From the NCBI GenBank assembly GCA_018065035.1, contig JAGHUC010000080.1:1-38555 (forward strand): a stretch of DNA of 38,555 nucleotides. The letters are read 5' to 3'. Under the pieces are notes generated by a model. The model did no database searches. It saw only the letters and a program-made list of their open reading frames with translations, and was not told the DNA's origin. The position numbers were made by a program, and so were the translations under genes. Position 1 is the first letter of the stretch. Every line of letters starts with the position of its first letter. Positions 8,184 to 17,544 of this stretch are shown here, piece by piece. The stretch comes from Candidatus Egerieousia equi. Lineage in GTDB: Bacteria > Bacteroidota > Bacteroidia > Bacteroidales > UBA932.

Positions 8184-9536
8184 TTATTCCTCGTCATCCG
8201 TGTAGAGGGCGGTAGGGTATTCGCCCGTAAAGCATGCCTGGCAAGGATCGGCACAGCCGAAGCACGATTCGCGTGTGCTCTCCGGGCTGAGGAAACCAAG
8301 TGAATCGGCACCGATTGCCTTGCAGGCCTCCTCCAGTGTTCTGTGAGAGCACAGAAGTTCCTCAGGTGTTGAAGTGTCAACGCCATAGAAACAAGGATAT
8401 TTCATCATAGGGCTCGCAATCCTCACGTGTACCTCCTTGGCGCCAGCTTCCTTGAGTAGTTTCACAATCTTCAGGGAAGTTGTTCCACGAACTATAGAGT
8501 CATCAATGAGTGCAATCTTCTTTCCTTTCACCACGCTGGTTACAGGGCAGAGCTTCATCTTAACGCCCATCTCACGCATTTCCTGAACAGGCTGGATGAA
8601 AGTCCTTCCAACATATTTGTGTTTGATAAGGCCCATCTCGTATGGAATACCGCTTTCCTCGCTGTAACCCATTGCTGCGCTCAGGCTGCTTTCCGGAACA
8701 CCAACAACAATGTCGGCATCACAAGGAGCCTCCCTGTAGAGCCTGCGTCCTGCTTCCTTGCGGTAGCTGTGCACGTTGCAACCGTCAATGTCACTGTCCG
8801 GACGTGCGAAGTAAATGTACTCCATTGCACACATCCTGTGTTTCTTGAAACGGCTGTACTGCCTTGTTCTCAGTCCCTTTCCATCTATGGTGATGATCTC
8901 TCCAGGTTCAACGTCCCTTATGAACTCCGCTCCTATTATCTCGAATGCGCAGGACTCGCTGCTCACAACATATCCGTTCCCGAGACGGCCCAGGGCCAGC
9001 GGTTTGATTCCGTACTTGTCACGGCAGGCGTAAAGCCTGTTCTTGGTCATGACTATGAAAGCGAAACCGCCTTCCATCATGTTCAATGCTGACTGGATGT
9101 TTCCGATACGGTCCTCGTCGCGCTCCTTCTTGATAAGATGTGCCAGAATCTCACTGTCGGTGAGTGTATGGAAAATATCGCCTCTCTTTTCAAGATAGTC
9201 CGCAATCTGTGCCGAATTCACAAGGTTTCCATCGTTGGCTATTGCAAAATCGCCTGCTCTGTGATGGAAGAACTGCGGACCAACATTATCAATCCCGCCC
9301 TTTGAAACATTGGCATATCTCACCGAACCCAAACCTATGGTTCCTTCAAGAGGAGCAATGTTCCCTGGATTGAACACCTCATTCACAAGACCCGTACCGC
9401 GATACCTGTGAGCTGCACCGTCTTCACTGAAGGTTACGATTCCCGCACCCTCCTGACCTCTGTGCTGCATATTGTGCAATCCGTAAAAAACAACTGTTGA
9501 AGCGCCCTGCACTCCATAAACGCCAATTACACCCAT
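8184..9536 (-). CDS. purF: Amidophosphoribosyltransferase with degenerate glutaminase site
   Basis: 450 residues. PurF makes phosphoribosylamine from PRPP and glutamine-derived ammonia, the first committed purine step. The PRT half is intact: VVGVPESSL, the PRPP loop ALIDDSIVRGTTS, and a Cys-rich tail CFGCADPCQACFTGEYP resembling Fe-S type PurF enzymes. The N-terminal Ntn-amidotransferase half is odd. Family members start MCG with Cys as the nucleophile; here the protein begins MGVIGVYG with no Cys, and an in-frame stop six codons upstream rules out a longer start with one. The oxyanion segment normally AHNGNL reads ANDGNL, and RYST reads RYAN. The fold markers QHRGQEGAGI and TDSEIL remain. 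It may use free ammonia or a partner glutaminase; that is inference. Confidence 0.9.
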   Translation of the reverse strand: MGVIGVYGVQGASTVVFYGLHNMQHRGQEGAGIVTFSEDGAAHRYRGTGLVNEVFNPGNIAPLEGTIGLGSVRYANVSKGGIDNVGPQFFHHRAGDFAIANDGNLVNSAQIADYLEKRGDIFHTLTDSEILAHLIKKERDEDRIGNIQSALNMMEGGFAFIVMTKNRLYACRDKYGIKPLALGRLGNGYVVSSESCAFEIIGAEFIRDVEPGEIITIDGKGLRTRQYSRFKKHRMCAMEYIYFARPDSDIDGCNVHSYRKEAGRRLYREAPCDADIVVGVPESSLSAAMGYSEESGIPYEMGLIKHKYVGRTFIQPVQEMREMGVKMKLCPVTSVVKGKKIALIDDSIVRGTTSLKIVKLLKEAGAKEVHVRIASPMMKYPCFYGVDTSTPEELLCSHRTLEEACKAIGADSLGFLSPESTRESCFGCADPCQACFTGEYPTALYTDDEE

Positions 9537-9569
9537 TTCTATATTATTTTACAGCCCAATACTTAAACT

Positions 9570-10289
9570 TTATTTATCAAGCACTTGCGATAGTCTTTCA
9601 TAAACCTCATGGTAAGAGGCAACCACATCGCTCAAATCCTTGAGGAATCTGGTCTTGTCAAGAATCTTTCCTGTAGCTTCATCCCAGAGGCGGCAGGTAT
9701 CCGGACTGATTTCATCCGAAATGATTATCTCGCCGTTGTCGGCCGCTCTTCCGAATTCAAGCTTTACGTCAACAAGCTCGATTCCGGCCTTATGGAAAGC
9801 CTCGGATAGAATCTTGTTAACCTTGCCTGCTGTCTCATATATGAACGCAAGCTCCTCCTTGTTCACAAGCCCGAGAAGCACTGCGTGCTGGCCGGTGATA
9901 AGAGGATCGGCAAACTCATCGTTATTGTAATGAAGGTCAAAGAGCGGTTCCTCAGGAACCGTGCCCTCAGCTACACCAATGCGGCTTACCAGAGTGCCTG
10001 ACACCTTGTTACGTATGGTGAGCGCCAGCGGAATGATATCAATCTTCCTGCAAAGCATCTCCCTGTCGCAAGCCTCAATGAAATGAGTCCTTATCCCATT
10101 GCTCTCAAGAAGCTTGAAAAGCATTGCGGAAATCCTGCAGTTCACTTCACCCTTGCCCCTGAATATGGCCTTCTTGATATTGTTGTAACCAAGCGTCACA
10201 TCCTTGAAGTGGATGATGATTCTGTTGTCATTGTCGGTAGCGAAAACCTTCTTTTCCTTGCCGTTGAAAACTATATCTCTCTTTTCCAT
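9570..10289 (-). CDS. purC: SAICAR synthetase (PurC), canonical-like copy
   Basis: 239 residues, the usual size of short bacterial PurC. It condenses CAIR with aspartate using ATP. Seen: GKEKKVF near the N-terminus, GKGEVNCRISAMLFKLLE, GIRTHFI, TIRNKVSGTLVSRIGVAEG, DPLITGQH, VDVKLEFGR, and the conserved C-terminal motif SDEISPDTCRLWDEATG. The segment normally KDDATAFNG is changed to KDVTLGYNN, a nucleotide-site difference. It lies between purL and purF with gaps of 3 and 33 bases. A second, more divergent PurC-like gene heads the cluster. Confidence 0.9.
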   Translation of the reverse strand: MEKRDIVFNGKEKKVFATDNDNRIIIHFKDVTLGYNNIKKAIFRGKGEVNCRISAMLFKLLESNGIRTHFIEACDREMLCRKIDIIPLALTIRNKVSGTLVSRIGVAEGTVPEEPLFDLHYNNDEFADPLITGQHAVLLGLVNKEELAFIYETAGKVNKILSEAFHKAGIELVDVKLEFGRAADNGEIIISDEISPDTCRLWDEATGKILDKTRFLKDLSDVVASYHEVYERLSQVLDK

Positions 10290-10292
10290 AGC

Positions 10293-13200
10293 CTATTTCT
10301 TTCTGAAGTACCTTACCGCATTGTCAAAGAGCGGCTGATACAGATTGCCGGAAATATTCTTGAAGTTGCCTTCCTCGTAACGCTCCGTATGGCCCATCTT
10401 GCCAAGTATGTGACCGTCAGGACTGAGAATGCCCTCGATATCGTAATATGAACCATTAGGATTCTCAACATAGCGGAAAGCCACCTGACCTGCCTCAAAG
10501 AGCTTGCGTGCCATATCCTCGTTAACCACGAACTTGCCCTCGCCGTGGCTGATTGCAATGGTGTGCTCCTGTCCGAGTTCAAGACCTGCGAGCCAAGGAG
10601 AGTTCACGCTTGCAACCTTGGTTGTGGTCATCTGGCTGATATGGCGGTTGATGTCGTTGCGGAAAAGTGTAGGTGAATCCTCGCTCACGCAACCAAGTTT
10701 TCCGTATGGAAGAAGACCGCTCTTCACAAGAGCCTGGAAGCCGTTGCAGATTCCTATAATAAGACCATCGCGGTGGAGGAAATTCTCTATAGCCTTGCCA
10801 ACCTTCTCGTTGTTTATGACTGCGGCAATGAATTTTCCGCTTCCGTCGGGCTCGTCGCCGGATGAGAAGCCTCCGCAGAATGCAAGTATGTGGCTCTTCT
10901 CTATCTGCTGTGCCAGCTCGTCAATTGAATCGAGCACGTCCTGCCCGGTGAGATTCCTGAAAATGAAGGTGTTCACCTGGGCGCCGGCCTTGCGCAGAGC
11001 CTTTGCGGTATCGTAGTCGCAGTTGCTGCCAGGGAAGACAGGCAGGCAGACTACAGGATGCTCAACCGCCTCGAAACGGTATTTCAGATTTTCTGCAGCG
11101 CCAGAAACAGCCTCAACCTTCAAATCCTCGAGCTTTCCCTTGAATTTTGCTTCCACTGCCGATGGGTAAACATTCTCATATCTGCTGAGATTGCAGCTGT
11201 ACAGAGCATCTAGTTCCATTGGAACATCGTTGATTTCAAGAACCGCCTCAGGAATTGTGCGGCCGAGAAGTACTGCATTCTCATATCCGAGCGGTGAAAC
11301 GCTCTCTACTATGAGCGAACCGTACTCCATATTGAACAGCTCGCTTTCAGGAGCATATACTCTTGCTCCAATGCCGTTGCCGAAAGCCATCTTTGCCAGT
11401 CCTTCAGCCACACCGCCGAAACTTACAGACCATGCTGAAACTATGTTCTTCTGGAGAATCTGGCTGCGTGTGAAGTCCCAGTTGCATTTGAGCATATCGG
11501 TATCAGGCATATAGTTGGCCAATGCCTTGTGACGTATCACATAAACGTAATTCCCTGCCTTCTTGAATTCAGGACTTATTATGTTACCTACCTTCTCACT
11601 GGTGATTCCAAAGGCTATGAGTGTAGGAGGAACGTTCAGATCCTCGAAAGTGCCGCTCATCGAGTCCTTGCCGCCTATTGAAGGAAGGCCGAACTCCAGC
11701 TGCATCTTGAGTGCACCGAGCAGTGCGCTCAGAGGTTTGCCCCAGCTGTGGCTGTCTGCAGTCATTCTCTCGAAGTACTCCTGATATGAGAAACGCATTC
11801 CGCTCCAGTCCGCTCCGGTGCTTACCACCTTGGCGCAAGCCTCAACAACTGCGTATGCAGCTCCGTGATAAGGACTCCATTTTGAAATCTGAGGATTGTA
11901 ACCGAAGGCCATCACGCTTGCGGTGTTGGTGAAACCGTTCACAGGAAGTTTCTGGACCGATGCCTGGGCCTCGGTGCTCTGTTTTGCTCCGCCGTACGGC
12001 ATCACAACGGTTGAACGGCCGATTGTTGAATCGAACATTTCAACAAGACCCTTCTGTGAAGCCACATTAGGCTCGGCAAGAAGATTGCGCATCTTTTCAT
12101 CTATGCCGGCTCCATCAACTTTCTTTGCAAAAGGATTCACGTTCTCAACGGCCTGGATTGCAGCCTTTGAATAGTGCTTTGCCCCGGCGCTGTCTATGAA
12201 TTCCCTGCTCAGGTCACAAACCAGCTTGTCTCCATTGAAGATTCTCATGCGGCCTGTGGAAGTAACGTCGGCCACGTATGTTACCTCAACGTTATCCGCA
12301 TTGCAATATGACTCGAATGTCTCCCTGTCCTTTGCCTCAACAACAACGGCCATCCTCTCCTGCGATTCGCTTATGGCAAGTTCAGTGGAGTTGAGTCCCG
12401 AGTATTTTACAGGAACCTTGTCAAGCCTGATGTCAAGACCATCGGCAAGTTCGCCTATGGCAACACTTACTCCACCGGCTCCGAAGTCATTGGATTTCTT
12501 TATAAGACGGGTGACCTCGCTTCTTCTGAAAAGTCTCTGCAACTGTCTTTCAACAGGAGCATTACCCTTCTGCACCTCACTGCCGCAAGTCTCGAGCGAG
12601 CTTTCGGTATGCTCCTTTGAAGCACCCGTAGCACCTCCTATACCGTCACGTCCAGTACGGCCTCCTAGAAGAAGGATTACATCGCCGGGGGCAGGACTTT
12701 CACGTCTCACATTCTCAGCCTTGACCGCAGCAACAACAGCTCCAACCTCCATTCTCTTTGCAACATATCCGCTGTCGAAAATCTCACGCACGCAGGTTGT
12801 TGCAAGACCTATCTGGTTACCGTAGCTTGAATATCCACCGGCTGCCTTCTGGCTGATGATTCTCTGAGGGAGCTTTCCGGCAAGTGTCTTGTCAATGCTC
12901 ATTGTTATGTCACCTGCACCTGTGACGCGCATTGCCTGATAAACGTATGCCCTGCCTGAAAGAGGGTCCCTGATTGCACCGCCCAGACATGTTGAAGCGC
13001 CTCCGAAAGGCTCTATCTCAGTAGGGTGGTTATGTGTCTCGTTCTTGAACTGAAGCAGCCACTTCTCATCCTGACCGTCAACGTCAACATTTATGAAAAT
13101 GCTGCACGCGTTGTTCTCCTCGCTGCGTTCCATATTGTCCAGCTTGCCTGTTGAACTCAGATAACGTGCACCTATTGTTGCCAGTTCCATGAGGCAGAGG

Positions 13201-13985
13201 CTCTTCTTCCCGCGGCCAAGTTCCTCTCTGATATCGTGGAACCTTCCCAGTGTGCTTTCTATCTCGTTCTTTATGAAAGAATCATCAATAGTTATCTCAG
13301 TGAGATTCGTGGTGAAAGTGGTGTGGCGGCAATGGTCGCTCCAATATGTGTCAAGGATTCTCAATTCGGTCTCAAGCGGATCCCTTCCTTCCTTTCTGAA
13401 ATAATTGACCACTTCTCCGAGATCGTCGGCGTTCATTGCCAGGCCATGGCTCTTGCAGAAATTCTGATATTGGGCAGGCTCCATCTTTATGAAACCACTC
13501 AGGTCCTCCATAGCTTTGACCTCAGCCTTCTCTGCCAGGGAAAGAATGTCAAGATTCTTTATCCTGCATTCCACCGGATTTATGAAGTAATGCCTGATTG
13601 CTGCCAGCTGCTCCTCGCTTACGCTGTCCTCGAAAACAAGAAGTCTCGAGCTCTTGATTTCAACGTCGGCATCAGGATCAATCAGATGCACGCAGTCCAC
13701 AGCGGATGACGCTCTCTGGTCAAACTGACCCGGAATGAATTCCACGGCAATGTATTTTTTCATTGCAGGAGCGGTGTCAAACACATTGTCGGTGACTTTC
13801 TCTCCGAACACTGAATAGCGGCATTTCTCCACCAGCTCATCCGTGAAACCGAAAAGGTCATACACATTGAGCAGCCTCAGACTGTTCAGCTTCATTGAAA
13901 GATTCTCATTGAACTGGGCAAGCAGGCTCTCCGCCTCAACGCGGAAGCCTTCCTTCTTCTCAACAAATATTCTGCATCCTTTCAT
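10293..13985 (-). CDS. purL: FGAM synthase, large single-chain form
   Basis: About 1230 residues. It converts FGAR to FGAM with glutamine and ATP; the single-chain form needs no PurQ or PurS. The N-terminal PurS-like region, FGAM linker, ATP domains (TFTTNLTEI, KNETHNHPTEIEPFGGASTC, SIGGKDSMSGTF) and a C-terminal class I amidotransferase are all present. The triad is intact: nucleophile in GICNGFQAL, then ISHGEGKF, and PFGGASTCLGG in the synthase part. The reading frame stays open to an ATG at 14037-14039. I prefer the ATG at 13983-13985 (MKGCRIFVEKKEGF), which matches family N-termini; the 18 extra codons would be encoded by a terminator-like hairpin. It is followed 3 bases later by purC. 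Confidence 0.95.
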   Translation of the reverse strand: MKGCRIFVEKKEGFRVEAESLLAQFNENLSMKLNSLRLLNVYDLFGFTDELVEKCRYSVFGEKVTDNVFDTAPAMKKYIAVEFIPGQFDQRASSAVDCVHLIDPDADVEIKSSRLLVFEDSVSEEQLAAIRHYFINPVECRIKNLDILSLAEKAEVKAMEDLSGFIKMEPAQYQNFCKSHGLAMNADDLGEVVNYFRKEGRDPLETELRILDTYWSDHCRHTTFTTNLTEITIDDSFIKNEIESTLGRFHDIREELGRGKKSLCLMELATIGARYLSSTGKLDNMERSEENNACSIFINVDVDGQDEKWLLQFKNETHNHPTEIEPFGGASTCLGGAIRDPLSGRAYVYQAMRVTGAGDITMSIDKTLAGKLPQRIISQKAAGGYSSYGNQIGLATTCVREIFDSGYVAKRMEVGAVVAAVKAENVRRESPAPGDVILLLGGRTGRDGIGGATGASKEHTESSLETCGSEVQKGNAPVERQLQRLFRRSEVTRLIKKSNDFGAGGVSVAIGELADGLDIRLDKVPVKYSGLNSTELAISESQERMAVVVEAKDRETFESYCNADNVEVTYVADVTSTGRMRIFNGDKLVCDLSREFIDSAGAKHYSKAAIQAVENVNPFAKKVDGAGIDEKMRNLLAEPNVASQKGLVEMFDSTIGRSTVVMPYGGAKQSTEAQASVQKLPVNGFTNTASVMAFGYNPQISKWSPYHGAAYAVVEACAKVVSTGADWSGMRFSYQEYFERMTADSHSWGKPLSALLGALKMQLEFGLPSIGGKDSMSGTFEDLNVPPTLIAFGITSEKVGNIISPEFKKAGNYVYVIRHKALANYMPDTDMLKCNWDFTRSQILQKNIVSAWSVSFGGVAEGLAKMAFGNGIGARVYAPESELFNMEYGSLIVESVSPLGYENAVLLGRTIPEAVLEINDVPMELDALYSCNLSRYENVYPSAVEAKFKGKLEDLKVEAVSGAAENLKYRFEAVEHPVVCLPVFPGSNCDYDTAKALRKAGAQVNTFIFRNLTGQDVLDSIDELAQQIEKSHILAFCGGFSSGDEPDGSGKFIAAVINNEKVGKAIENFLHRDGLIIGICNGFQALVKSGLLPYGKLGCVSEDSPTLFRNDINRHISQMTTTKVASVNSPWLAGLELGQEHTIAISHGEGKFVVNEDMARKLFEAGQVAFRYVENPNGSYYDIEGILSPDGHILGKMGHTERYEEGNFKNISGNLYQPLFDNAVRYFRKK

Positions 13986-13995
13986 CTCGTATGTA

Positions 13996-14031
13996 TTAAA
14001 AACCGTACCCGTCTGGGCGGCAGGCGGGTAC
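13996..14031 (-). terminator. Terminator-like hairpin between purE and purL
   Basis: Read on the minus strand: GTACCCG (14031-14025), a 13-base loop, CGGGTAC (14011-14005), then GG and five T. A 7-bp GC-rich stem plus a short T run suggests partial termination or attenuation inside the purine operon. It overlaps the upstream purL start codon and argues for the later one. Confidence 0.55.
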
Positions 14032-14040
14032 ACTTTCATT

Positions 14041-14508
14041 TCATATTGTTGTATTCAGTACTTTTTCACTCTGTTTTCTGCGGAATTCCTCCAGCTGTTC
14101 CCTCAGACCCGGATTTCCAAGCGCCAGAATTGTAACGGCCATCAGAGCCGCATTTTTTGCGCCGTCTATTGCCATTGTGGCTACCGGTATTCCGGACGGC
14201 ATCTGCACTATTGACAGGAGCGAGTCCAATCCGTTCAGTGCCTTGGATTTCACAGGGATTCCAATTACCGGCAGAGTTGTGAGCGCCGCAATCACTCCTG
14301 GCAAGTGTGCCGCTCCGCCTGCGCCGGCTATTATTATATCAATTCCGTTCTCTCTGGCGGCTTTCACATAATCCGCCAGAGGTCCGGGATTTCTGTGTGC
14401 GCTGAGCACTTTCTTCTCGTAAGGGATTCCGAATTCCTCAAGAGTGGTGCACGCCTGACTCATTACATCCCAGTCACTGGCGCTGCCCATTATCACGGCT
14501 ACCTTCAT
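14041..14508 (-). CDS. purE: N5-CAIR mutase, class I
   Basis: About 155 residues. PurE rearranges N5-CAIR to CAIR. The class I signature is clear: [71 protein letters not shown]. The ATG at 14506-14508 starts directly before the beta strand, as in most PurE proteins. An alternative ATG at 14527-14529 would overlap the upstream PurC-like gene by 14 bases. No PurK (N5-CAIR synthetase) is in the window although class I PurE needs its product, so purK is presumably elsewhere. Confidence 0.95.
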   Translation of the reverse strand: MKVAVIMGSASDWDVMSQACTTLEEFGIPYEKKVLSAHRNPGPLADYVKAARENGIDIIIAGAGGAAHLPGVIAALTTLPVIGIPVKSKALNGLDSLLSIVQMPSGIPVATMAIDGAKNAALMAVTILALGNPGLREQLEEFRRKQSEKVLNTTI

Positions 14509-14515
14509 AATGAAA

Positions 14516-15202
14516 CTATTTGGCTTCAAAGAAAAGTTTTGAAAGTGTCATAGGCTCAATGTACTTGCCATCCTTGTAAACGCGCATGTTGCCTGAAGCA
14601 ATCTCGTCTATAAGCATTACATTGCCTTCCTTGTCATAACCGAACTCGAACTTGATATCGTAAAGGACAAGCCCCTTCTCCTTGAGGTCATCGGCAACAA
14701 TCTGAGTGATCTTCTGGGTCATGAGCTTGATGTCCTCGTACTGCTTGTCACTCATTACTCCAAGAGCAACAAGAGCATCCTTTGTTACAAGAGGATCGCC
14801 CTTTGCATCGTTCTTGAAAGTGGTTTCAACGTATGCAGGAAGATCCGAGCCCTCCTTGATATACTCACCGTACCTGCGATAGAAACTTCCAACAGCCTTA
14901 TGTCTGCAGATCACTTCAAGCCCCTGGCCGAATACCTTTGCAGGAAGCACCTCCATTGTGGTGTCCGCAAGATTTGCGCTAACGTAATGAGTCTTGATAC
15001 CGGCAGCGTTAACCTTCTCAAAGAAATAGATTGACATACGCAGGTTCACATCGCCCACGCCCTCTATCTTAAGGCCTACTGAATTCTCGCCCGGATCGAA
15101 AACGCCGTCTTTTCCTGTACAATCATCCTTGAATTTAAGCAGATAGTTCCCGTTCTCAAGAGCGAAAACATCCTTGGTTTTTCCTGTGTAAACAAGTTTC
15201 AT
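14516..15202 (-). CDS. purC: Second, divergent PurC-like SAICAR synthetase paralogue
   Basis: 228 residues. The SAICAR-synthetase fold is recognised from [61 protein letters not shown], and [21 protein letters not shown]. It differs from the canonical copy at the C-terminal motif: SPDTCRLWD is replaced by [11 protein letters not shown]. It is first in the purine cluster, and its 3' end meets purE. Proteins of this subfamily are usually annotated as PurC, but whether it makes SAICAR or acts on a related substrate cannot be settled here. A -7-like TACTTTGC sits 4-11 bases before the ATG, suggesting a very short leader. Confidence 0.85.
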   Translation of the reverse strand: MKLVYTGKTKDVFALENGNYLLKFKDDCTGKDGVFDPGENSVGLKIEGVGDVNLRMSIYFFEKVNAAGIKTHYVSANLADTTMEVLPAKVFGQGLEVICRHKAVGSFYRRYGEYIKEGSDLPAYVETTFKNDAKGDPLVTKDALVALGVMSDKQYEDIKLMTQKITQIVADDLKEKGLVLYDIKFEFGYDKEGNVMLIDEIASGNMRVYKDGKYIEPMTLSKLFFEAK

Positions 15203-15235
15203 AAAGCAAAGTATTTAACAATTTTCACATTAACG

Positions 15236-15269
15236 AAAAGTGCTTTGGAAAACGAATTTTCCAAAGCAC
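15236..15269 (-). terminator. Intrinsic terminator after glutamine synthetase
   Basis: Perfect 13-bp stem (15240-15252 with 15257-15269, four-base loop) followed on the minus strand by TTTT. It separates the glnN unit from the purine cluster. Confidence 0.75.
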
Positions 15270-15318
15270 AAAATTACTCACAATCCACCACATTTCAAAT
15301 AGCAAAACAACGCCTGAT

Positions 15319-17544
15319 TTAGTTTATGAACAGCAATTCCCTATATTTTGGAACCGGCCAGAGCTTGTCGTCAACTATTACCTCAAGGCTGTCTATGCTG
15401 TTTCTTATTATGTCCATCAGTGGCAGGACTGTATCGTGGTAGGCAACTGCGCGCTCACGCATTTGAGGAATTGCATTTGCATTCTTCCTTGCCTGCTCCA
15501 TATTATGGACTTCCTGACGCACAATGGATATGTGGCGGCTCAATTCTTCCACAAGTTTCATTTCCTCATCAACGAAGGAGCGCTGCAGTGCAAGGGAGCT
15601 GCCCTTGTAAATCAAATCAACCAGACGCCCTTTGTACTCAAGAGCGGCAGGCACAATGTGGTTCTGCGCCATGTCACACATTACGCGTGACTCTATCTGG
15701 AGTTTCTTCACGTAAGTCTCCCACTTGATTTCATTGCGTGCCAGAAGTTCGCTCTCCTTCATTATACCCATTGAAGAGAACATATCTATGCTGGACTGGC
15801 TGAGGTAAGCGTCAAAGACTTTAGGTGCGTTCACCTCGCAGTCAAGTCCACGAGCTGCGGCTTCCTTGAGCCATTCTTCACTGTAGCCGTTACCATCAAA
15901 GCGTACAGGCTTGGAATATGTAATGAGTTCACGCAGCTCTGAAATTACTGCAGAGCGGATAATGGCCTTTTTATCGGAACTATCGCCGGTGGATGAAGAA
16001 ATCCTGGAATCTACCTTTTCCTTGAAGAGCTGAAGCTGCTGGGCAACCGCACCGTTGAGGGCTATCATTGCGCCTGCGCAGTTCGCCTCGGATCCCAGCG
16101 CACGGAACTCGAATCTGTTTCCATTGAATGCAAAAGGTGATGTTCTGTTCCTGTCGGTGTTGTCTATGAGGAGTTCAGGTATTTGCGGGAGGTTCAAGGA
16201 CTTGCCTTTCTTGCCTTTTATACTCAGAGCCTCCTGGGTGTTAGCTGCCTCAAGGGCGTCGAGCACTTCTGTGAGCTGCCTGCCTATGAATGACGAAATG
16301 ATTGAAGGAGGAGCCTCGTGTCCGCCAAGCCTGTATGCGTTGCTGGCGCTCATGATTGAGGCCTTGAGCAGGCCGTTGTGCCTGTAAACGGCTGCCAGAG
16401 TGTTCACTACAAAGGTTATGAATATCAGATTGTCCTCCTCGTTCTTTCCTGGAGCCATGAGGTTCTTTGGAGCACGGCCCGTCTGCTCGTTGTCCCAGCC
16501 TGTGATCTGGAGGGAGAAATTGCAGTGCTTGCCACTTCCGTTAATGCCGGCAAAAGGTTTTTCGTGAAGGAGGCAGTGAAGCCTGTGCTTGTGGGCAACC
16601 TTTTTCATAAGGGTCATGAGCAGCATGTTGTGGTCACAGGCAAGATTGGTTTCCTCAAAGATAGGAGCAAACTCGAACTGGTTCGGAGCCACCTCGTTAT
16701 GGCAGGTCTTTATAGGAATGCCTAGTTTGAGGGCCTCTATTTCAACATCCTTCATGAAGGCTGCCGCACGCGCAGGAATGGCTCCCAGATAATGGTCTTC
16801 AAGCTGCTGGTCCTTTGCGCTGCTGTGGCCTATCACGGTTCTGCCGGTAAGCATGAGGTCCTGCCTTGAATTGAAAAGGTCCTCGTCAAGAAGGAAATAT
16901 TCCTGCTCCCAGCCAAGGAACGAGCTGACCCTGTTCACATGCGGATCGAACAGACGGCACACTTCCACGCTGGCCTTGTCAACCGCCTGGAGTGACCGGA
17001 GCAAAGGGGCCTTGTAATCAAGCGCCTCTCCTGTGAAGGCAATGAATATTGTTGGAATACAAAGAGTATCGTCCATTACAAAGGCAGGGGATGTAGGGTC
17101 CCAGGCGCTGTACCCGCGGGCCTCGAAGGTTGCCCTTATGCCTCCGTTGGGAAAACTCGATGCATCAGGCTCCTGCTGGGCGAGCAGCTTTCCGCTGAAA
17201 CGCTCTATAAGATTGCACTCATCATCGAACTCAATGAAGGAATCGTGCTTCTCGGCGGTAGTATCGGTAAGAGGATGGAACCAGTGTGTGTAATGGGTTG
17301 CACCCTGCTCAACCGCCCATTTCTTCATGCCTTCTGCCACATCGTCGGCAATGCTGCGATCAAGCTTGGCGCCCTGCTCCATTACGGCCAGCATCTGCCT
17401 GTAAACCTCAGGACTCAGATATTTGCGCATCGTGTCCTTGGTGAACACTTTCTGTGCGAAATAATCGCTTGGTCTGGCTTCTGGAATTTCAGGCTCGACC
17501 GGTGCTTTGGAGTAAGCGGATTTAATAAGATCAAATCGTAACAT
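15319..17544 (-). CDS. glnN: Glutamine synthetase type III
   Basis: 741 residues, the large GSIII form (about 700-730) typical of Bacteroidetes and cyanobacteria. It makes glutamine from glutamate, ammonia and ATP in the cytoplasm as a dodecamer. GSIII landmarks: THWFHPLT near residue 85, an EFDDEC stretch, GIRATFEARGYSAWDPTSPAF, GWEQEYFLLD, CHNEVAPNQFEFAPIFEE, NGSGKHCNFSL, NRTSPFAFNGNRFEFRA and a long C-terminal helical region. Its start overlaps the thioesterase stop by 14 bases, so it ends a compact leftward unit. Its glutamine feeds purine synthesis encoded next door (inference from family knowledge). Confidence 0.96.
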   Translation of the reverse strand: MLRFDLIKSAYSKAPVEPEIPEARPSDYFAQKVFTKDTMRKYLSPEVYRQMLAVMEQGAKLDRSIADDVAEGMKKWAVEQGATHYTHWFHPLTDTTAEKHDSFIEFDDECNLIERFSGKLLAQQEPDASSFPNGGIRATFEARGYSAWDPTSPAFVMDDTLCIPTIFIAFTGEALDYKAPLLRSLQAVDKASVEVCRLFDPHVNRVSSFLGWEQEYFLLDEDLFNSRQDLMLTGRTVIGHSSAKDQQLEDHYLGAIPARAAAFMKDVEIEALKLGIPIKTCHNEVAPNQFEFAPIFEETNLACDHNMLLMTLMKKVAHKHRLHCLLHEKPFAGINGSGKHCNFSLQITGWDNEQTGRAPKNLMAPGKNEEDNLIFITFVVNTLAAVYRHNGLLKASIMSASNAYRLGGHEAPPSIISSFIGRQLTEVLDALEAANTQEALSIKGKKGKSLNLPQIPELLIDNTDRNRTSPFAFNGNRFEFRALGSEANCAGAMIALNGAVAQQLQLFKEKVDSRISSSTGDSSDKKAIIRSAVISELRELITYSKPVRFDGNGYSEEWLKEAAARGLDCEVNAPKVFDAYLSQSSIDMFSSMGIMKESELLARNEIKWETYVKKLQIESRVMCDMAQNHIVPAALEYKGRLVDLIYKGSSLALQRSFVDEEMKLVEELSRHISIVRQEVHNMEQARKNANAIPQMRERAVAYHDTVLPLMDIIRNSIDSLEVIVDDKLWPVPKYRELLFIN

